NCBI GenBank assembly: GCA_963573305.1
Contig: OY754327.1
Span: 187,496,386-187,560,385, forward strand
Reading direction: 5' to 3'
DNA from: Pyrrhosoma nymphula
Taxonomy: Eukaryota > Arthropoda > Insecta > Odonata > Coenagrionidae
DNA: 64,000 nt
Shown here: positions 20,001-30,439 of the stretch, in pieces
Layout of the letters: the number at the start of each line of letters is the position of its first letter
Position numbering within the stretch: the stretch's first letter is position 1
Translations under genes and position numbers: made by a program
The notes under the pieces: model-generated
What the model saw: the letters and a program-made list of their open reading frames with translations, nothing else
Told to the model about the DNA's origin: nothing
Database searches by the model: none

Positions 20001-22616
20001 CACAAGGCAAAGTTTTTGAATTCCGCATTAAATGTAGGTACGCGATGATTTCATTTAAAATTTATGTCAAAGAAATGTACGTTAAATAGGTGGGGATAGT
20101 AATAAATTGTTATTCCGTCGCACTACTGACGCAGCGTTTAAATGAAAAAGAAATAGCATCGACGAAATTTGCAGAATTTTCCGTACAGGTTTTACGAGAA
20201 TTCTTGCGCTACTTGCCAATGATACTTACACATTACGACACGTATATTAGCGTAAGTATCCATTTACCGTGTCCCTTATCTGAGATACCATAAAAGTTAT
20301 TTTAAATATTTTGCAGAAAATATTGACTATTGATTATGTGAGTTCATTTTTGGAGAACGTTGAACTATGAGTTGAGCTTGGATATTTGGTCGCCAGCGAC
20401 AAGCGCACTGTCAATTCATCTATCCGTCGCCATGACAACGCGTCGAGTGCGCGGTGAGGGGGAACGAGGGGAGGGGGAAGGGATACGGATGGACAATGAG
20501 AGGCTAACAAGCGGAAAAGAGGGGAAGCGTGTGGAAGGGGGGAGGGGCTGACTCCGCGGGGATTGTTGGGGAAGGCATTTGGTTCGGGGGCAAAAGGATT
20601 GAGATATACGGGAGGAGGAATGGGGCAGAGTTTTAGTCATTCTCGTTTCTAGAGAATCAAAACTTGCGAAAAAAAGAGGAAGTAAATTGCCAATTGAGAA
20701 TGATAGTTCACTGAATTCCTCAAGAGTTTGCTGTATTCTATCATTTCGACACGTGCAGCGTCATCGATTTATATTCTATTACGCGTAAATCCTTTTTTTT
20801 TAACTAGAAAAACTAGTCTCACGTGGAACCTTGGGGCATCTTTTGCTGTGTTTTCAAACTTTCACGTTATAGAGAGCCAACTGTGACGTGTGCACATAGG
20901 ACTGAAGGATGTCAACCTCGATGAGTGAGAGACGAATGTTCGATGCGCGGCCAATTCAGAGCTACTACTTCTATGTATGTTTTTGTAATAGAATTTTTAT
21001 TTCAATCTATTATTACAAAAACAATAATTGGGTAACCCCTAAGGAATACACCTGTATTTGGGCTAATATCATGTTATCCATGCAAAAATGCTAACAAAAT
21101 ATACATAAGTAGAATTGTACAAAAACAAATATTAATAGAATCCTGTAAAAATTATGACAATAATAGGGGAATTGACACAACGATAAAACACCGATAACAG
21201 TGGTTATGAGTTAGACAGATATGATTAGACAGTGAGTCAGACAGATACATGATTTGCTGTTGTAGAACATTAACAAGAACAGTAACAAAATCATTTCAAA
21301 ACCTTTCATTTTTTTACAATTAATTCAATTCTTATTACATGAATATTACAGAAAAAGACCTCTATATTTTTTATAAGAAGTAGCCAGGATTTTATCTCAT
21401 AAAGAAACTTTCGGATGTTTCTTTCTTCCTTGATGTATTTCGGAAGAACATTAAATATTTTTCTTGAGATATATAAAACACATCTTTGGCACAACGTCAG
21501 ATTGGCTTTTAGTAAAGAAACATAATTTCTTTGACGCAAACTGTGATGTGTGACTCGGGTAACAAATTTGCTTCGTCACCACTTCTTAAATAAAAAGTTT
21601 TTAAATCTTGATAAAAATGTCGAGGAATTCGAGCGTTGGCTCTGCAGTGGGATAATTTAAGAGGTGTCGCCGGTCGATAAAGCCATCGGGCACAGCGCCA
21701 AACGTCACCGTGCGTCTTGAATCGCGTCGGCGAACAGCCGGACAGCCGACCTCATGAGTCACGTGGCTGACCTCGCTTTGCCACCCGGCGGAGGAGAAGG
21801 CGAAAACATCTCGAGGGCTTGAATCGGCCGGGTTCGACGCGGAACCAACACCAAACATTTCTTAAAAACGTCTAGTGAGAATACGTCATAAAATCTCACT
21901 TTTTCGTAGTTCAACTCCCTCACCCAGGCGGCGTGACCATCTTCGGATCTCAATCGGTGAACTGCCGGTCATGTACTGGTCTTTTAGACGATTCATCCGC
22001 TCAGATCCGTATCTTTCGACTCTTGATCCGTTTCATTTTCTCCGCCTGCCATTAGTTCCATCTCACCTGTCATTAAGAACGTGACATGGAGCCACCATCG
22101 TTTCCACTCGAAGCTTGAGTTGTAAAATAAACAAGGTCGCGAAAGATACAAACAATTTTAAATCGTATTGTTGTAATTTGCTAAACGTGAAGAACTTCAG
22201 CATTTTCAACTCCAATATATTGGGCACTTGAAGGGATGCTTTGTTTGAAATGCTTACGTTATTATTTGCTTGAATTTTCTGTGTATATATTTCGTATCAA
22301 TATTTCCCAAAAAATGTTGCTGATACCTTTGTTTACGTGTGCCTATCTGCCAGTGTATGGAGAATGGAATTCAGTTATTTATACCATAATTTTAACAAAT
22401 ATTGCCTTAAAATCTACGTTATTAGTAGATATTTCCCGTGCTTGTGAATCGAACACTAATTAGATGCACTTCATTTTTTTTAAATATTGAGTGATCGCTT
22501 ACATGTCGCTTGTAGTTTTGACTGTATTTAGATTTTCGTGGTATGTACAGTGTAAGATATCTTCCGTAAGATGTTGAGAAATCTGGGTATTTGTTAGTCT
22601 CGGCATCTTTTATTTG
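20001..22616. other. Unassigned DNA with two GC-richer patches
   Basis: No gene, RNA or repeat structure is supported. GC-richer patches occur at about 20430-20630 (GA-rich) and 21640-22080. Open frames there (21601-21858, 21759-21953) have no recognisable domain. Host regulatory or exon sequence cannot be excluded. Confidence 0.45.
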
Positions 22617-22620
22617 ATAT

Positions 22621-23971
22621 TGTAACCGTTCCCGATTGGACGGTTGCAATGGGTTTGTGGAAGAGGCGGTTTTGTGCTGTATATTGTGTTAATTTTAAGG
22701 TCATCGCTGTGTGAGTGAATGATTCATGTGTGTTCGAGTGTGTGAGTTCCCTGCACCACGTTCTCCCCCCCCCTTTCTTAAGTGTATCTCCGCCGTTCGG
22801 CGGACGACCTTCCCTTTCCCCCCCCCCCTCCATCCACCGCTCATGCTTTGCAAGTGACTGTGCTTCGAAATATAATGCGGCCTGCGTCAAGTGAAGCCAC
22901 CTCCCCTTATCCCCCTATCCCCCCCCCTTCTCACCCCGCGCGCTAGCGCATATAAATGGCAGAGGATGGTCGGGGCGGGACTTACTTACATGTGATGGTT
23001 CTTGTGGTGGCGGCTGACACCCAAAAATTAGGAGGGCTGAAACATTGGTTGGAGAGCGAGAGAGACGCATTGTGCGGACGAGGAACGGAAAGGGAGAGAC
23101 GACCGACGCATAAGGAAGCTGAATTTAAGTCGTGTCCAGTAGCGGTCCCAAGGAATCCGTGGCCATCGCCGTCGCCTGTCTCCGCTCAAGTAAAACCAAC
23201 TACATCATCAGCTGCTACGTGCAGAGCACGGGGCGATCATTGCCAGCGCCGCCGCAGTTGCACCAGTTATCCCCGATAACGATAAGTACCACTTATATCC
23301 CGCCCGCCTAAAACGGCCATTCCTAGACCAAAGAAGAGCCCCCCATTCCCAATCCAAGAAGAATAGTCCTATTATAGTTCAAAGAAGAGATTCCCCAACC
23401 CAAGAAGAAAGTGCCCCAAGTTTCGTACTATCGACATATTTATTCCCGTGTTTTTCCCCCCTGGTCCCGTGTGAATGTGTTTAATTTTCAATTGAGGGTG
23501 CGTGATTGTAGAAATTGTTAAGTTCAAACCGTTAAAATATTGTAACTTTTCCCTAGTGATTCTCGAAATGGGAAAAAGGACCTTGAAGGGTAAAACTGTT
23601 TCATTTGATTGACATTTTGCGAATGTTCGCCATGTATTGTTGCAATTATTACGCATCATAATTTGTTTTGTTTAAATTTAGTTTTAGATTAGTATTTAGT
23701 GTTATTCTCTGAATTAAATAGTTCGATATTGCAAAAGGATATTTCCATGTTTTACTGTCTCTGCCCACAAACCTGTCCTCGCGGAACCATCCGTTCGCCA
23801 TTATGCATTAAGTCACTTCGAAACCCCGCGATCGTTGATGAACCCCAACCCATTTGCTCAAAAGCTTAGTCGGCATCCCTCTTTCCTCCCCGCCTCCCCG
23901 TCCCTGAATTCCTTTCCTCCCACCTTTCCTCCCATTTCCCCTTCCCCTTACTCGTGTGGACACGGGTTACA
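22621..23971 (+). repeat. Gypsy left LTR (1,351 bp)
   Basis: Starts TGTAACCGTTCCCGATTGGA and ends CACGGGTTACA. Contains long C-runs and a GCGC-rich stretch followed by a TATA-like box. Matches the right LTR with two substitutions that I noted (TCGGGGCGG/TCGGTGCGG and AAGAAGAATAG/AAGAATAATAG) plus C-run length differences. Frames inside it are incidental. Confidence 0.95.
22951..22957 (+). promoter_or_regulatory. Putative TATA box in the left LTR
   Basis: TATAAAT directly follows the palindrome GCGCGCTAGCGC. The same arrangement is at 33520-33526 in the right LTR. Position within the LTR is compatible with a pol II promoter at the U3/R border. The start site is not determined. Confidence 0.45.
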
Positions 23972-23973
23972 AA

Positions 23974-23991
23974 TGGCGCCCAACGTGGGGC
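23974..23991 (+). promoter_or_regulatory. Primer-binding site for tRNA-Lys(CUU)
   Basis: TGGCGCCCAACGTGGGGC begins two bases after the left LTR. It is complementary over 18 nt to the 3' end of insect tRNA-Lys(CUU) including CCA, as I know that tRNA. It primes minus-strand DNA synthesis. Confidence 0.85.
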
Positions 23992-24225
23992 TTGTCATTC
24001 GACGATGGGTTTAACGTGTGGCTGGAATTTGACATTGTGGGACATTTTGAACTAATTGCATTCACTCGCAATTCGTTGTATTTTAATTTAACGTTGGCCG
24101 AGATTTTGACCTCGTTAAGCGTGTTACCCTTTGCATTTAACGTACGGGCATTTAATAACTTTAAATATAGCGTATGTTCATTTTCTCTCGTGTATTTTCC
24201 TTTTTCTGTGTTAAATTTCGGCGGC

Positions 24226-25725
24226 ATGGCTTACTCGGGCAGTAGCTTCCAAAATTATAGGGAACCCCCGAAGGACGATGAGGCGGAGTCGGTTGAGGAT
24301 AATCCGTTGAGCATAATCGAAGTGTCTAGTGGGGAGGAAGACATTGTCACGCAGAATATGCCGGGAGTCGAGCAGAGTGATGTTAGCCCAGTGGCAGTTG
24401 AAAGCCCCTGTACTATGCAAGACATGATGATGTTTATGAAACAAATGGGAGAGAATATAAATAAAATGGGAGAAAATAATAAAAAAATGGGAGAGAATAT
24501 AAATAAAATGGGAGAGAACATTAATAAAAAAATGGAGGAGAATAATAAAAAAATGGAGGAGAATAATAAAAAAATGGAGGAGAATAATGCTAGAATGGAA
24601 GAGAGGATTTCGGGTCAGATTGCAAAATTCCGGGAGGAAATCCATGAGGTCCGAGTTGAACTTGCAGGGCACGTAGAGAAAAGAATAGGCGAACAGGTTG
24701 GGGAGGTTAGGATGGAAATAGGTGCCATTGAAAATTATCTAAAGTGTCGGATTGAAAGATTGAACGCCCAAACCCAAGCTGACCAAGTAGAGATTGGGAA
24801 CGTGAAAAGCCAAGTCGAAGTAGTGTTACAGAACGTGTCGAGAAACGCGAACGTATTGGAGGAAGTCAAAATCGAACAGAAGAGGAAGATGGATGAGATT
24901 ATGTCCGAAATTGAGGGCAATCAGCACAAAAAAATAAATGGTGTAAATTCTTCCTTAAATGTCCCCAATCCACCCCCGAAACTGGTTTTCCGTGGTAAGC
25001 CATCCGAACACCCCGTGGCGTTCATGCGCGGTGTGGAAAATTATTATTCCCTCCACGCCATACCCCAACGGTTAAGACCCATGTTGTTCTATCAAATGTT
25101 GGAGGACGGTGCTAAGGGCTGGGCCGACGCCATATTCCCTTTTCCTGAAAATATGATAGATTTTCAAAAATTGTTCTATGCGCGATACTGGAGTAACGAG
25201 CATAGGATTAGTTGCAAAATGCGGATAATGTCGGGGAAATACCAAAGGTTTCCGGGCAGTTCGATGCAGGAATACGCGACCCGGAAAATTGCGGCCCTTA
25301 GACTTTGTGAACCGCCTGTCGATGAGGAAGAGACCGTGGCACTATTAATCAGACATTTCCCTATATACGCGCAGGACTTACTCCGAAGCGCCGAGGTCAC
25401 TACTTTTGAAAAACTCATAACCATGCTCGGGCGATACGATCAATCCCAAATGGAAGAGGCACGACGGGAAGAAAGGCCAGTTAATTTGAACAGTATTCAA
25501 GCGAGGGGCTACCAACGGTGTAATCGAACGGTACCTTCGCGAAACGAGAGACAATGCTGGCAGCGGGTCCGTGTTGACGCGGTGAACGAAAGGGATCGGA
25601 TGATGAGAATACAACGCGAGGGAGATTATAGTCTACCACCGCCTTTACTGCCTCATGCTACGCAAATGGGAAACATGCAGAGTTTGGGTCAATCGACTTC
25701 CCCCGCTCAAACTCACCAAGGATAA
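24226..25725 (+). CDS. gag: Gypsy Gag polyprotein, 499 residues
   Basis: The frame is open from within the LTR edge, and I choose the ATG at 24226 as the first AUG in that frame. An acidic N-terminus (residues 15-60) is followed by a Lys/Glu/Asn repeat region at about residues 73-128, with units such as KMGENIN and KKMEENN. It is strongly predicted to form a coiled coil and runs on to about residue 230. The retrotransposon capsid-like region follows at about residues 250-420 (for example AFMRGVENYY, GAKGWADAI, FYARYW, GSSMQEYA). The tail is basic. I see no CCHC zinc knuckle. Ends at TAA 25723-25725. Gag forms the RNA-packaging particle in the cytoplasm. Confidence 0.85.
   Translation: MAYSGSSFQNYREPPKDDEAESVEDNPLSIIEVSSGEEDIVTQNMPGVEQSDVSPVAVESPCTMQDMMMFMKQMGENINKMGENNKKMGENINKMGENINKKMEENNKKMEENNKKMEENNARMEERISGQIAKFREEIHEVRVELAGHVEKRIGEQVGEVRMEIGAIENYLKCRIERLNAQTQADQVEIGNVKSQVEVVLQNVSRNANVLEEVKIEQKRKMDEIMSEIEGNQHKKINGVNSSLNVPNPPPKLVFRGKPSEHPVAFMRGVENYYSLHAIPQRLRPMLFYQMLEDGAKGWADAIFPFPENMIDFQKLFYARYWSNEHRISCKMRIMSGKYQRFPGSSMQEYATRKIAALRLCEPPVDEEETVALLIRHFPIYAQDLLRSAEVTTFEKLITMLGRYDQSQMEEARREERPVNLNSIQARGYQRCNRTVPSRNERQCWQRVRVDAVNERDRMMRIQREGDYSLPPPLLPHATQMGNMQSLGQSTSPAQTHQG
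24440..24600 (+). repeat. Coding minisatellite inside gag
   Basis: Short in-frame units of 21-24 bp. The clearest is AATAATAAAAAAATGGAGGAG, a 21-bp unit present in about three consecutive copies at 24520-24590, preceded by related units ATGGGAGAGAATATAAATAAA. Unit lengths are multiples of three, so copy changes keep the frame. Confidence 0.8.
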
Positions 25726-25812
25726 TTGTGGAAGTCCCTATTGTGTCTATGAGGAAATTGGAGAAGTGTCCGGTAAATTATACCTACCATGAGAATAGCA
25801 GGGAGTATCTAA

Positions 25813-26420
25813 AGTGCCCTGAAATTAGAGTTTTGTTATGGCCACCCGGTAGTAGCGTTGATAGACACCGGAAGCCAAGTGTCGGCGGTATCGGAGGATA
25901 AAATTAGGGCACTCCGTGTGCAAGGAATAGAACTACCCACTTTACCTATTAGTAAAACTTATATCGTCGGCGCCGATCAACATAAATCAGCTCCTGTCCG
26001 CGAGCAAGTATTAATGCCGCTTACGATAGGGGGACATGAATTCGAAATAGTATGCTTAGTAGTGAGGAAATTGATTCGCCCCGTAATCTTGGGCGTTGAT
26101 TTTTTGACGAAGTTCCGAGCAGTTGTGGATTTACGGAGGAATATTATTACGTTGAATTCCCCAGGGGAAAGCGCCGTCGTCCAGGACTTTAAGGAGAGTA
26201 GTGACGGGAGAATTTGCGCTTCAGTTGGAACGGGGACCGACGCGACAAATTCTAATTTACAGATTGTGGAGGAATACGAGTCACAAGAAACTTTATCAGA
26301 GACGGAAAACAAAAAACTAAGGGATCTGTTAATAACATATAATACTTTATTTATGCCTTCTTTAGTCCCAGCGAGAAACTTCGAGTTTCGTATTAAATTA
26401 AATGACGAGACGCCCTTTAA
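25813..26420 (+). pseudogene. pol: Gypsy protease portion of pol, interrupted
   Basis: Open from after a TAA at 25810-25812. The retropepsin active site is ALIDTGSQVS (Asp at about 25864), followed by the hydrophobic flap-side block and the second conserved block VILGVDFL at about 26092. The frame is the same as gag but is separated from it by the gag stop and further in-frame stops (for example TGA near 25750), so a simple readthrough of one stop would not suffice. The coding sequence is cut at 26420 by the piggyBac insertion. The protease would mature Gag and Pol in the particle. Confidence 0.8.
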
Positions 26421-26435
26421 CACCTTCAGTGCGGC

Positions 26436-26497
26436 ATGACGTGATATCACGTCATGGTGTACTATCCCCTGGGGCTGATGACGTGATATCACGTCAT
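26436..26497. repeat. Two copies of a 20-bp palindrome, left end of piggyBac
   Basis: ATGACGTGATATCACGTCAT occurs at 26436-26455 and 26478-26497, 42 bp apart. It is a perfect palindrome. The position near the left tip and the third copy near the right end suggest a transposase- or host-factor-binding site. Confidence 0.9.
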
Positions 26498-27705
26498 GGT
26501 TACCCTGAGGGTTACGGCTTTCACCCAGGGCTCGGTTCAGATTTTTTACGACCTTGAACACCCCTACCTCGCTCAGTTGAGTTCTAGCAGCCCAGAAGTG
26601 AAGACCGTTTCGAGCTGCCTGTCCTGGATACATCGGGAGAAAAGTTTTTCTTTTGCCTTGAGGTAAGCCGATTTCCATTCATTTTCCTCGCACTCTTATG
26701 TGCGAGTTTGTTTTACGTTTATGTACTTGTTGCCATACATGCCTGGCTATGGCAAATGTACTTGAATGTAATGTTACATTTCTTATATTTATCTACTGAA
26801 GCTCGATTAATTGTTTTCTTATTAATATACTGGCCGTTTTTGCCAATCCATGTTGAGCATATAATTATTTATTTGTATTTATTTCCTTCCGATAGGTCGT
26901 ATATTTATTATTTTATTGTCTCATGATATTGCGCCATTTTCATCCAATGAATACGTAAAATATTGCTTTCATTTAAATTTTCTTCTTAGTTTTACTCTGA
27001 CATTTGAATAATTTAATTATTTATAACATTTCTCTAATTTTTTTTCTCGTCGTGTTTTTTTCAGTTCATCTCCTCAGCGGTAAGCTGCAAGTGAAGCGGC
27101 AATAATACGTAGTTCTGCGGTGCGAGTGTGGAAAGTTAATCAAACAAAAACGTGAGTAAATTATCAACAATTTAAATTATTTTTAATTATACGTCTATTG
27201 TTTATATTTATGTATAGATACATAGGTATGATTATTTTCCGATTCAATCATTGGATATTTTTTCATGGCCTGCTGAGAAAGTGATTCTTAATTTTTCTTA
27301 AGCTTTTGTTGTTCCCTTGATATATGTATAATTAATTGTTTAAAAGCACTCATAAGTCTTCAGTTACCCGTTATACATATTTAGTTCATTCAGATTCTTT
27401 TCATTTAGTTGAGCGTAATAATGATTGCCTGCAGCATTTCCTCTTTTGTCTATATAACCCTGAGTGATTATTTTGGCCCATTATTTGTCAAAATGCATAT
27501 TTAACCAATTTGATACAAAGACAATATTTTTTAACTACAGGTGGTGCGTAAACGAGTAAAAAGACGAATCTCTTTGGTTGTGGCGGAGGCGACGCCGTCT
27601 TAGGGATAAATTCCTCTTGCCTCAACCTCGACGACAGACCAGCAGCCTTCGTCTGCGCAGGATTTTCAGCCGTCAACGTCAAGGCAGGACGCTCCTACCA
27701 GGACT
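26498..27705 (+). other. piggyBac left non-coding region with possible leader introns
   Basis: AT-rich sequence between the palindromes and the transposase ATG. Plausible splice signals: donors GAG|GTAAGCC near 26661 and AAC|GTGAGTA near 27150, acceptors TTTTTTTCAG near 27062 and TTTTAACTACAG near 27540. This suggests a spliced leader, which is inference only. Confidence 0.4.
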
Positions 27706-28801
27706 ATGACTCTACCTTCCGAGATCTACGCCTTCTCTAGGCGAATATATACAGACGAAGAGCTACGGGAGCTCCTAGAGGAGAGCGGGGATTCGGATAT
27801 TTTGGAAGACTCCGAGTGGGAGATTAGCGAGGAGGAGAGTGGCGAGGAGGACGAACCCTCCGTATTCCGGCGATTCCGTATTTATATGAAATCCAAGAAG
27901 CAAAAGTACGGAATCAAACTATATATGCTGACGGAGCCTTCCGGGTTTGTTCTGCGATTTCTTGTGTATATGGGGGCCGGCGACTCTGAACTTGGAGGGC
28001 GTGGACATGTTGATCGCGTTGTTCATAAATTAATGACTGACCATTTTGACAAGGGCCATTCATTGTTTATGGATAATTATTACACCAGCGTCAATTTGAT
28101 CCACGAACTGCTTGAGAGGAGAAAGTATTGCACAGGAACTCTTGGGGCAAATCGGAAAGGCATACCCTCCGAAGTGGCAAAGGCTAAATTGAGACGAGGT
28201 GAAGTTATGGATGCCTTTACTAACGATGGTATCTGTGTTCTAAAGTGGAAGGACAAAAGGGACGTTCTGATGATCAGCTCCGAATTCGAGAGTCGCATGG
28301 TTGACGTGCAAACCCGAAGAGGAGACAGGCTCGTTACTAAACCTGAGGCCGTTGTGAAGTACAACGAGTCAATGGGCGGAATATACCACTTTGATCAGAT
28401 GATGGCATATTATCCTATAGAAAGGAAAACCCTTAAATGGTACAAAAAGTTGGGCATCCATATCTTTCACATCATCCTTGTCAACAGCTACCTCCTCTCC
28501 GTACGTCCTCTACCGTAGGCCTCCCGAAAACATTTCCTTATATAAATTCCGGCTCTCTGTTATTAAATCCCTCATTCTACCTTCATACCTTCCTGACTCA
28601 ATATCCCTTGTACCCTCAAAATCTTTATCCCACTTCCCTGAACTCATCCTCGTAGAAGATGGCAGAAAGAAGACATATCGACGCTGCAGGCATTGTTACA
28701 CCGTCGGGCGCAGGAAAGAGACAGCATATTTATGTCCTGATTGTGAGGGTTCTCCAGCACTTTGTCCCGAATGCTTTGCTCCCTATCATAAAACATTGTA
28801 A
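27706..28801 (+). pseudogene. piggyBac transposase, internally deleted and mutated
   Basis: ATG at 27706. An acidic N-terminus (about residues 20-55, EELLEESGD...) runs abruptly at about residue 62 into the catalytic core (KQKYGIKLYML). About 200 residues including the first catalytic Asp are missing. The second Asp is kept (SLFMDNYYTS, about 28070). At the third, the usual GGVDxxDQ reads GGIYHFDQ (about 28377), replacing the key Asp by Tyr. The first frame stops at 28518. A one-base shift near 28500 leads into the C-terminal cysteine-rich domain (RCRHC, LCPDC, LCPECF...YH; 28690-28800). That domain normally binds element ends. Full-length piggyBac transposases are about 550-600 residues. This copy cannot be catalytically active. 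Confidence 0.85.
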
Positions 28802-30261
28802 ATAGTATTTTTTTAAATTTGTACTTGTAAAAATGCATATCTAAATGTTAAAAAAATATTTTTTTTAGTAATTTTTTGTGTATAGATGTGTCATTCTACT
28901 GATAAATATTTTATTGTTTAAATATAATATATTTTTATGGCAAGTATTTTTTTTCATGACTCAGTTATTATGTAAGAGTATGGTTTTTACATATTTATTG
29001 ATTTAATCAAAAATGTCCACATACAGCAACTGTTGCCAATTTACAGTGGCCCAATAACAAACGTACAAAGAAAATATATATAAGTTGATTTGGAATTTCC
29101 ATTGTATTACGAATCCAATCTTTCCCTCGTATGAGTAGTAAAAAAAAACTTTAACTATCATTCTTGCTTTTAGTGAGTGGGTTTGTACATAATATGGAAT
29201 AAAGACGCTGCAAAGCTCTTCCAATTAATATGTATTATTGAATTTTCAACTCTAACTGAAACGAATTTGGCACTAAAATTCAAAACGTTCCTACTACCAG
29301 TAAAAAATTAAACTTGAGCATTTGGTAGAATATTCTTCTCACTATCTGCAATAAGTGGCCTGAATGAACCCTGTCAAACTAACTAAAATTTGTTTTCGGC
29401 TTCAGTTCGGAAGTGAGAAATGACAAAATTTGGGGCTGATTTTTTCCTTCCTTCCGCATCCATTTCTACCCTGGCAGCAGATTCACCACGGTCACCACCA
29501 CAAAGCCTAGAAAAGCCACGTGTCGGCAAAATCTTTCCTTACCTCACACCCATGTTCATGACATACCGAAGGCACTTCCTAGAAATCTGTCCTCACAGTA
29601 CATACAAACGTACCGACTAAATCTTGCCACTTACAGCGTGCTATTATACTTCCTCACCCTCTTACCTCTTCTCGGTCCCCCCTCCAACCTTAGCGGAGCC
29701 GGACTGAGTGGTGCCACACAAAGGGACACCCTAATCCACCACCATAAATACACAAAGAGAAATCTTGAGTCAGGGAATACCGCCCAACACATGCAGCTGC
29801 AGCAAAATCGCCGATGCTATGTGGAACCGTTAGTTGTTTTGTTTCTAACGCTTACGGGTGGTCGTCTTAGAGGAAAAGTTTCGGACGGAGCGGAAAATAT
29901 GAAAAGAGTAAAAAACCCTACGATCAAAATAGTGGGTTGAGAAGGAAGAGAACAAATATTATTCAATATTCTAGGACAGCACCCTTATACTCGAACGCAG
30001 CAGCGAGAGGAAAATTTCAAGGAATTATTATCCTATTCAAACAGTTGTCCGCGTGGACTTGTTTCATTTCTAATCATTATTACTTCCATTAAAACTCTGA
30101 GTGTTCAATAAATGTAAGCTGCTACAATTAGTAACAAAATACATGCATTTTGCATATATTTTGTCGCTACTGCATGTAAGAATCGACGTGAAAGAAAAAT
30201 GGAAGATGATAAAAAAGTCGTGTATATGCAACCCGCATCACGTGTCTATCCCTGGTCACTG
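28802..30261. other. Unexplained DNA inside the piggyBac element
   Basis: About 1.46 kb between the end of the transposase remnant and the right-end palindrome. No coding domain recognised. Short frames at 29420-29620 and 29638-29940 have no resemblance. It could be an unrecognised further insertion or the element's own long 3' region. Confidence 0.45.
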
Positions 30262-30281
30262 ATGACGTGATATCACGTCAT
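30262..30281. repeat. Third copy of the 20-bp palindrome, right end of piggyBac
   Basis: ATGACGTGATATCACGTCAT, identical to the copies at 26436 and 26478. About 155 bp from the right TTAA. Confidence 0.9.
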
Positions 30282-30439
30282 AAATAAAAATTCGAATAAC
30301 AAAAAAATTAGAGCGCTCCAAATTTTTTAATTATTTTTCCTAACTTATTTGGCATCCATACTTACGTTTTGCGTAAAAAAAAGAAAGCCGCCACGGGGTG
30401 AAATTATGTCATGTATATGGGCAGCATTCAAAGGGTTAA

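Larger units (their letters stand above)
26421..30435 (+). mobile_element. Defective piggyBac element nested in Gypsy pol
   Basis: A 4,015-bp insertion flanked by TTAA at 26417-26420 and 30436-30439, the exact duplication of piggyBac. The right tip reads CCCTTTGAATGCTGCC inward, as in piggyBac-like elements. The left tip CACCTTCAGTGCGGC matches it imperfectly (about 10 of 15). Three identical copies of a 20-bp palindrome sit near the ends, two on the left and one on the right. It contains a broken transposase (27706-28801) and about 1.5 kb of unexplained DNA to its right. Subtracting the 4,019 bp between the two TTAA copies puts the Gypsy protease and reverse transcriptase frames in register. 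Confidence 0.9.

Noticed and set aside
22956..23279. 107-codon frame inside the Gypsy LTR, repeated at 33525-33848
   Set aside because: It lies wholly in the non-coding LTR and is present in both copies only because the LTRs are identical.
24211..24672. 153-codon minus-strand frame with IILLHFF repeats
   Set aside because: Antisense translation of the Gag coiled-coil minisatellite.
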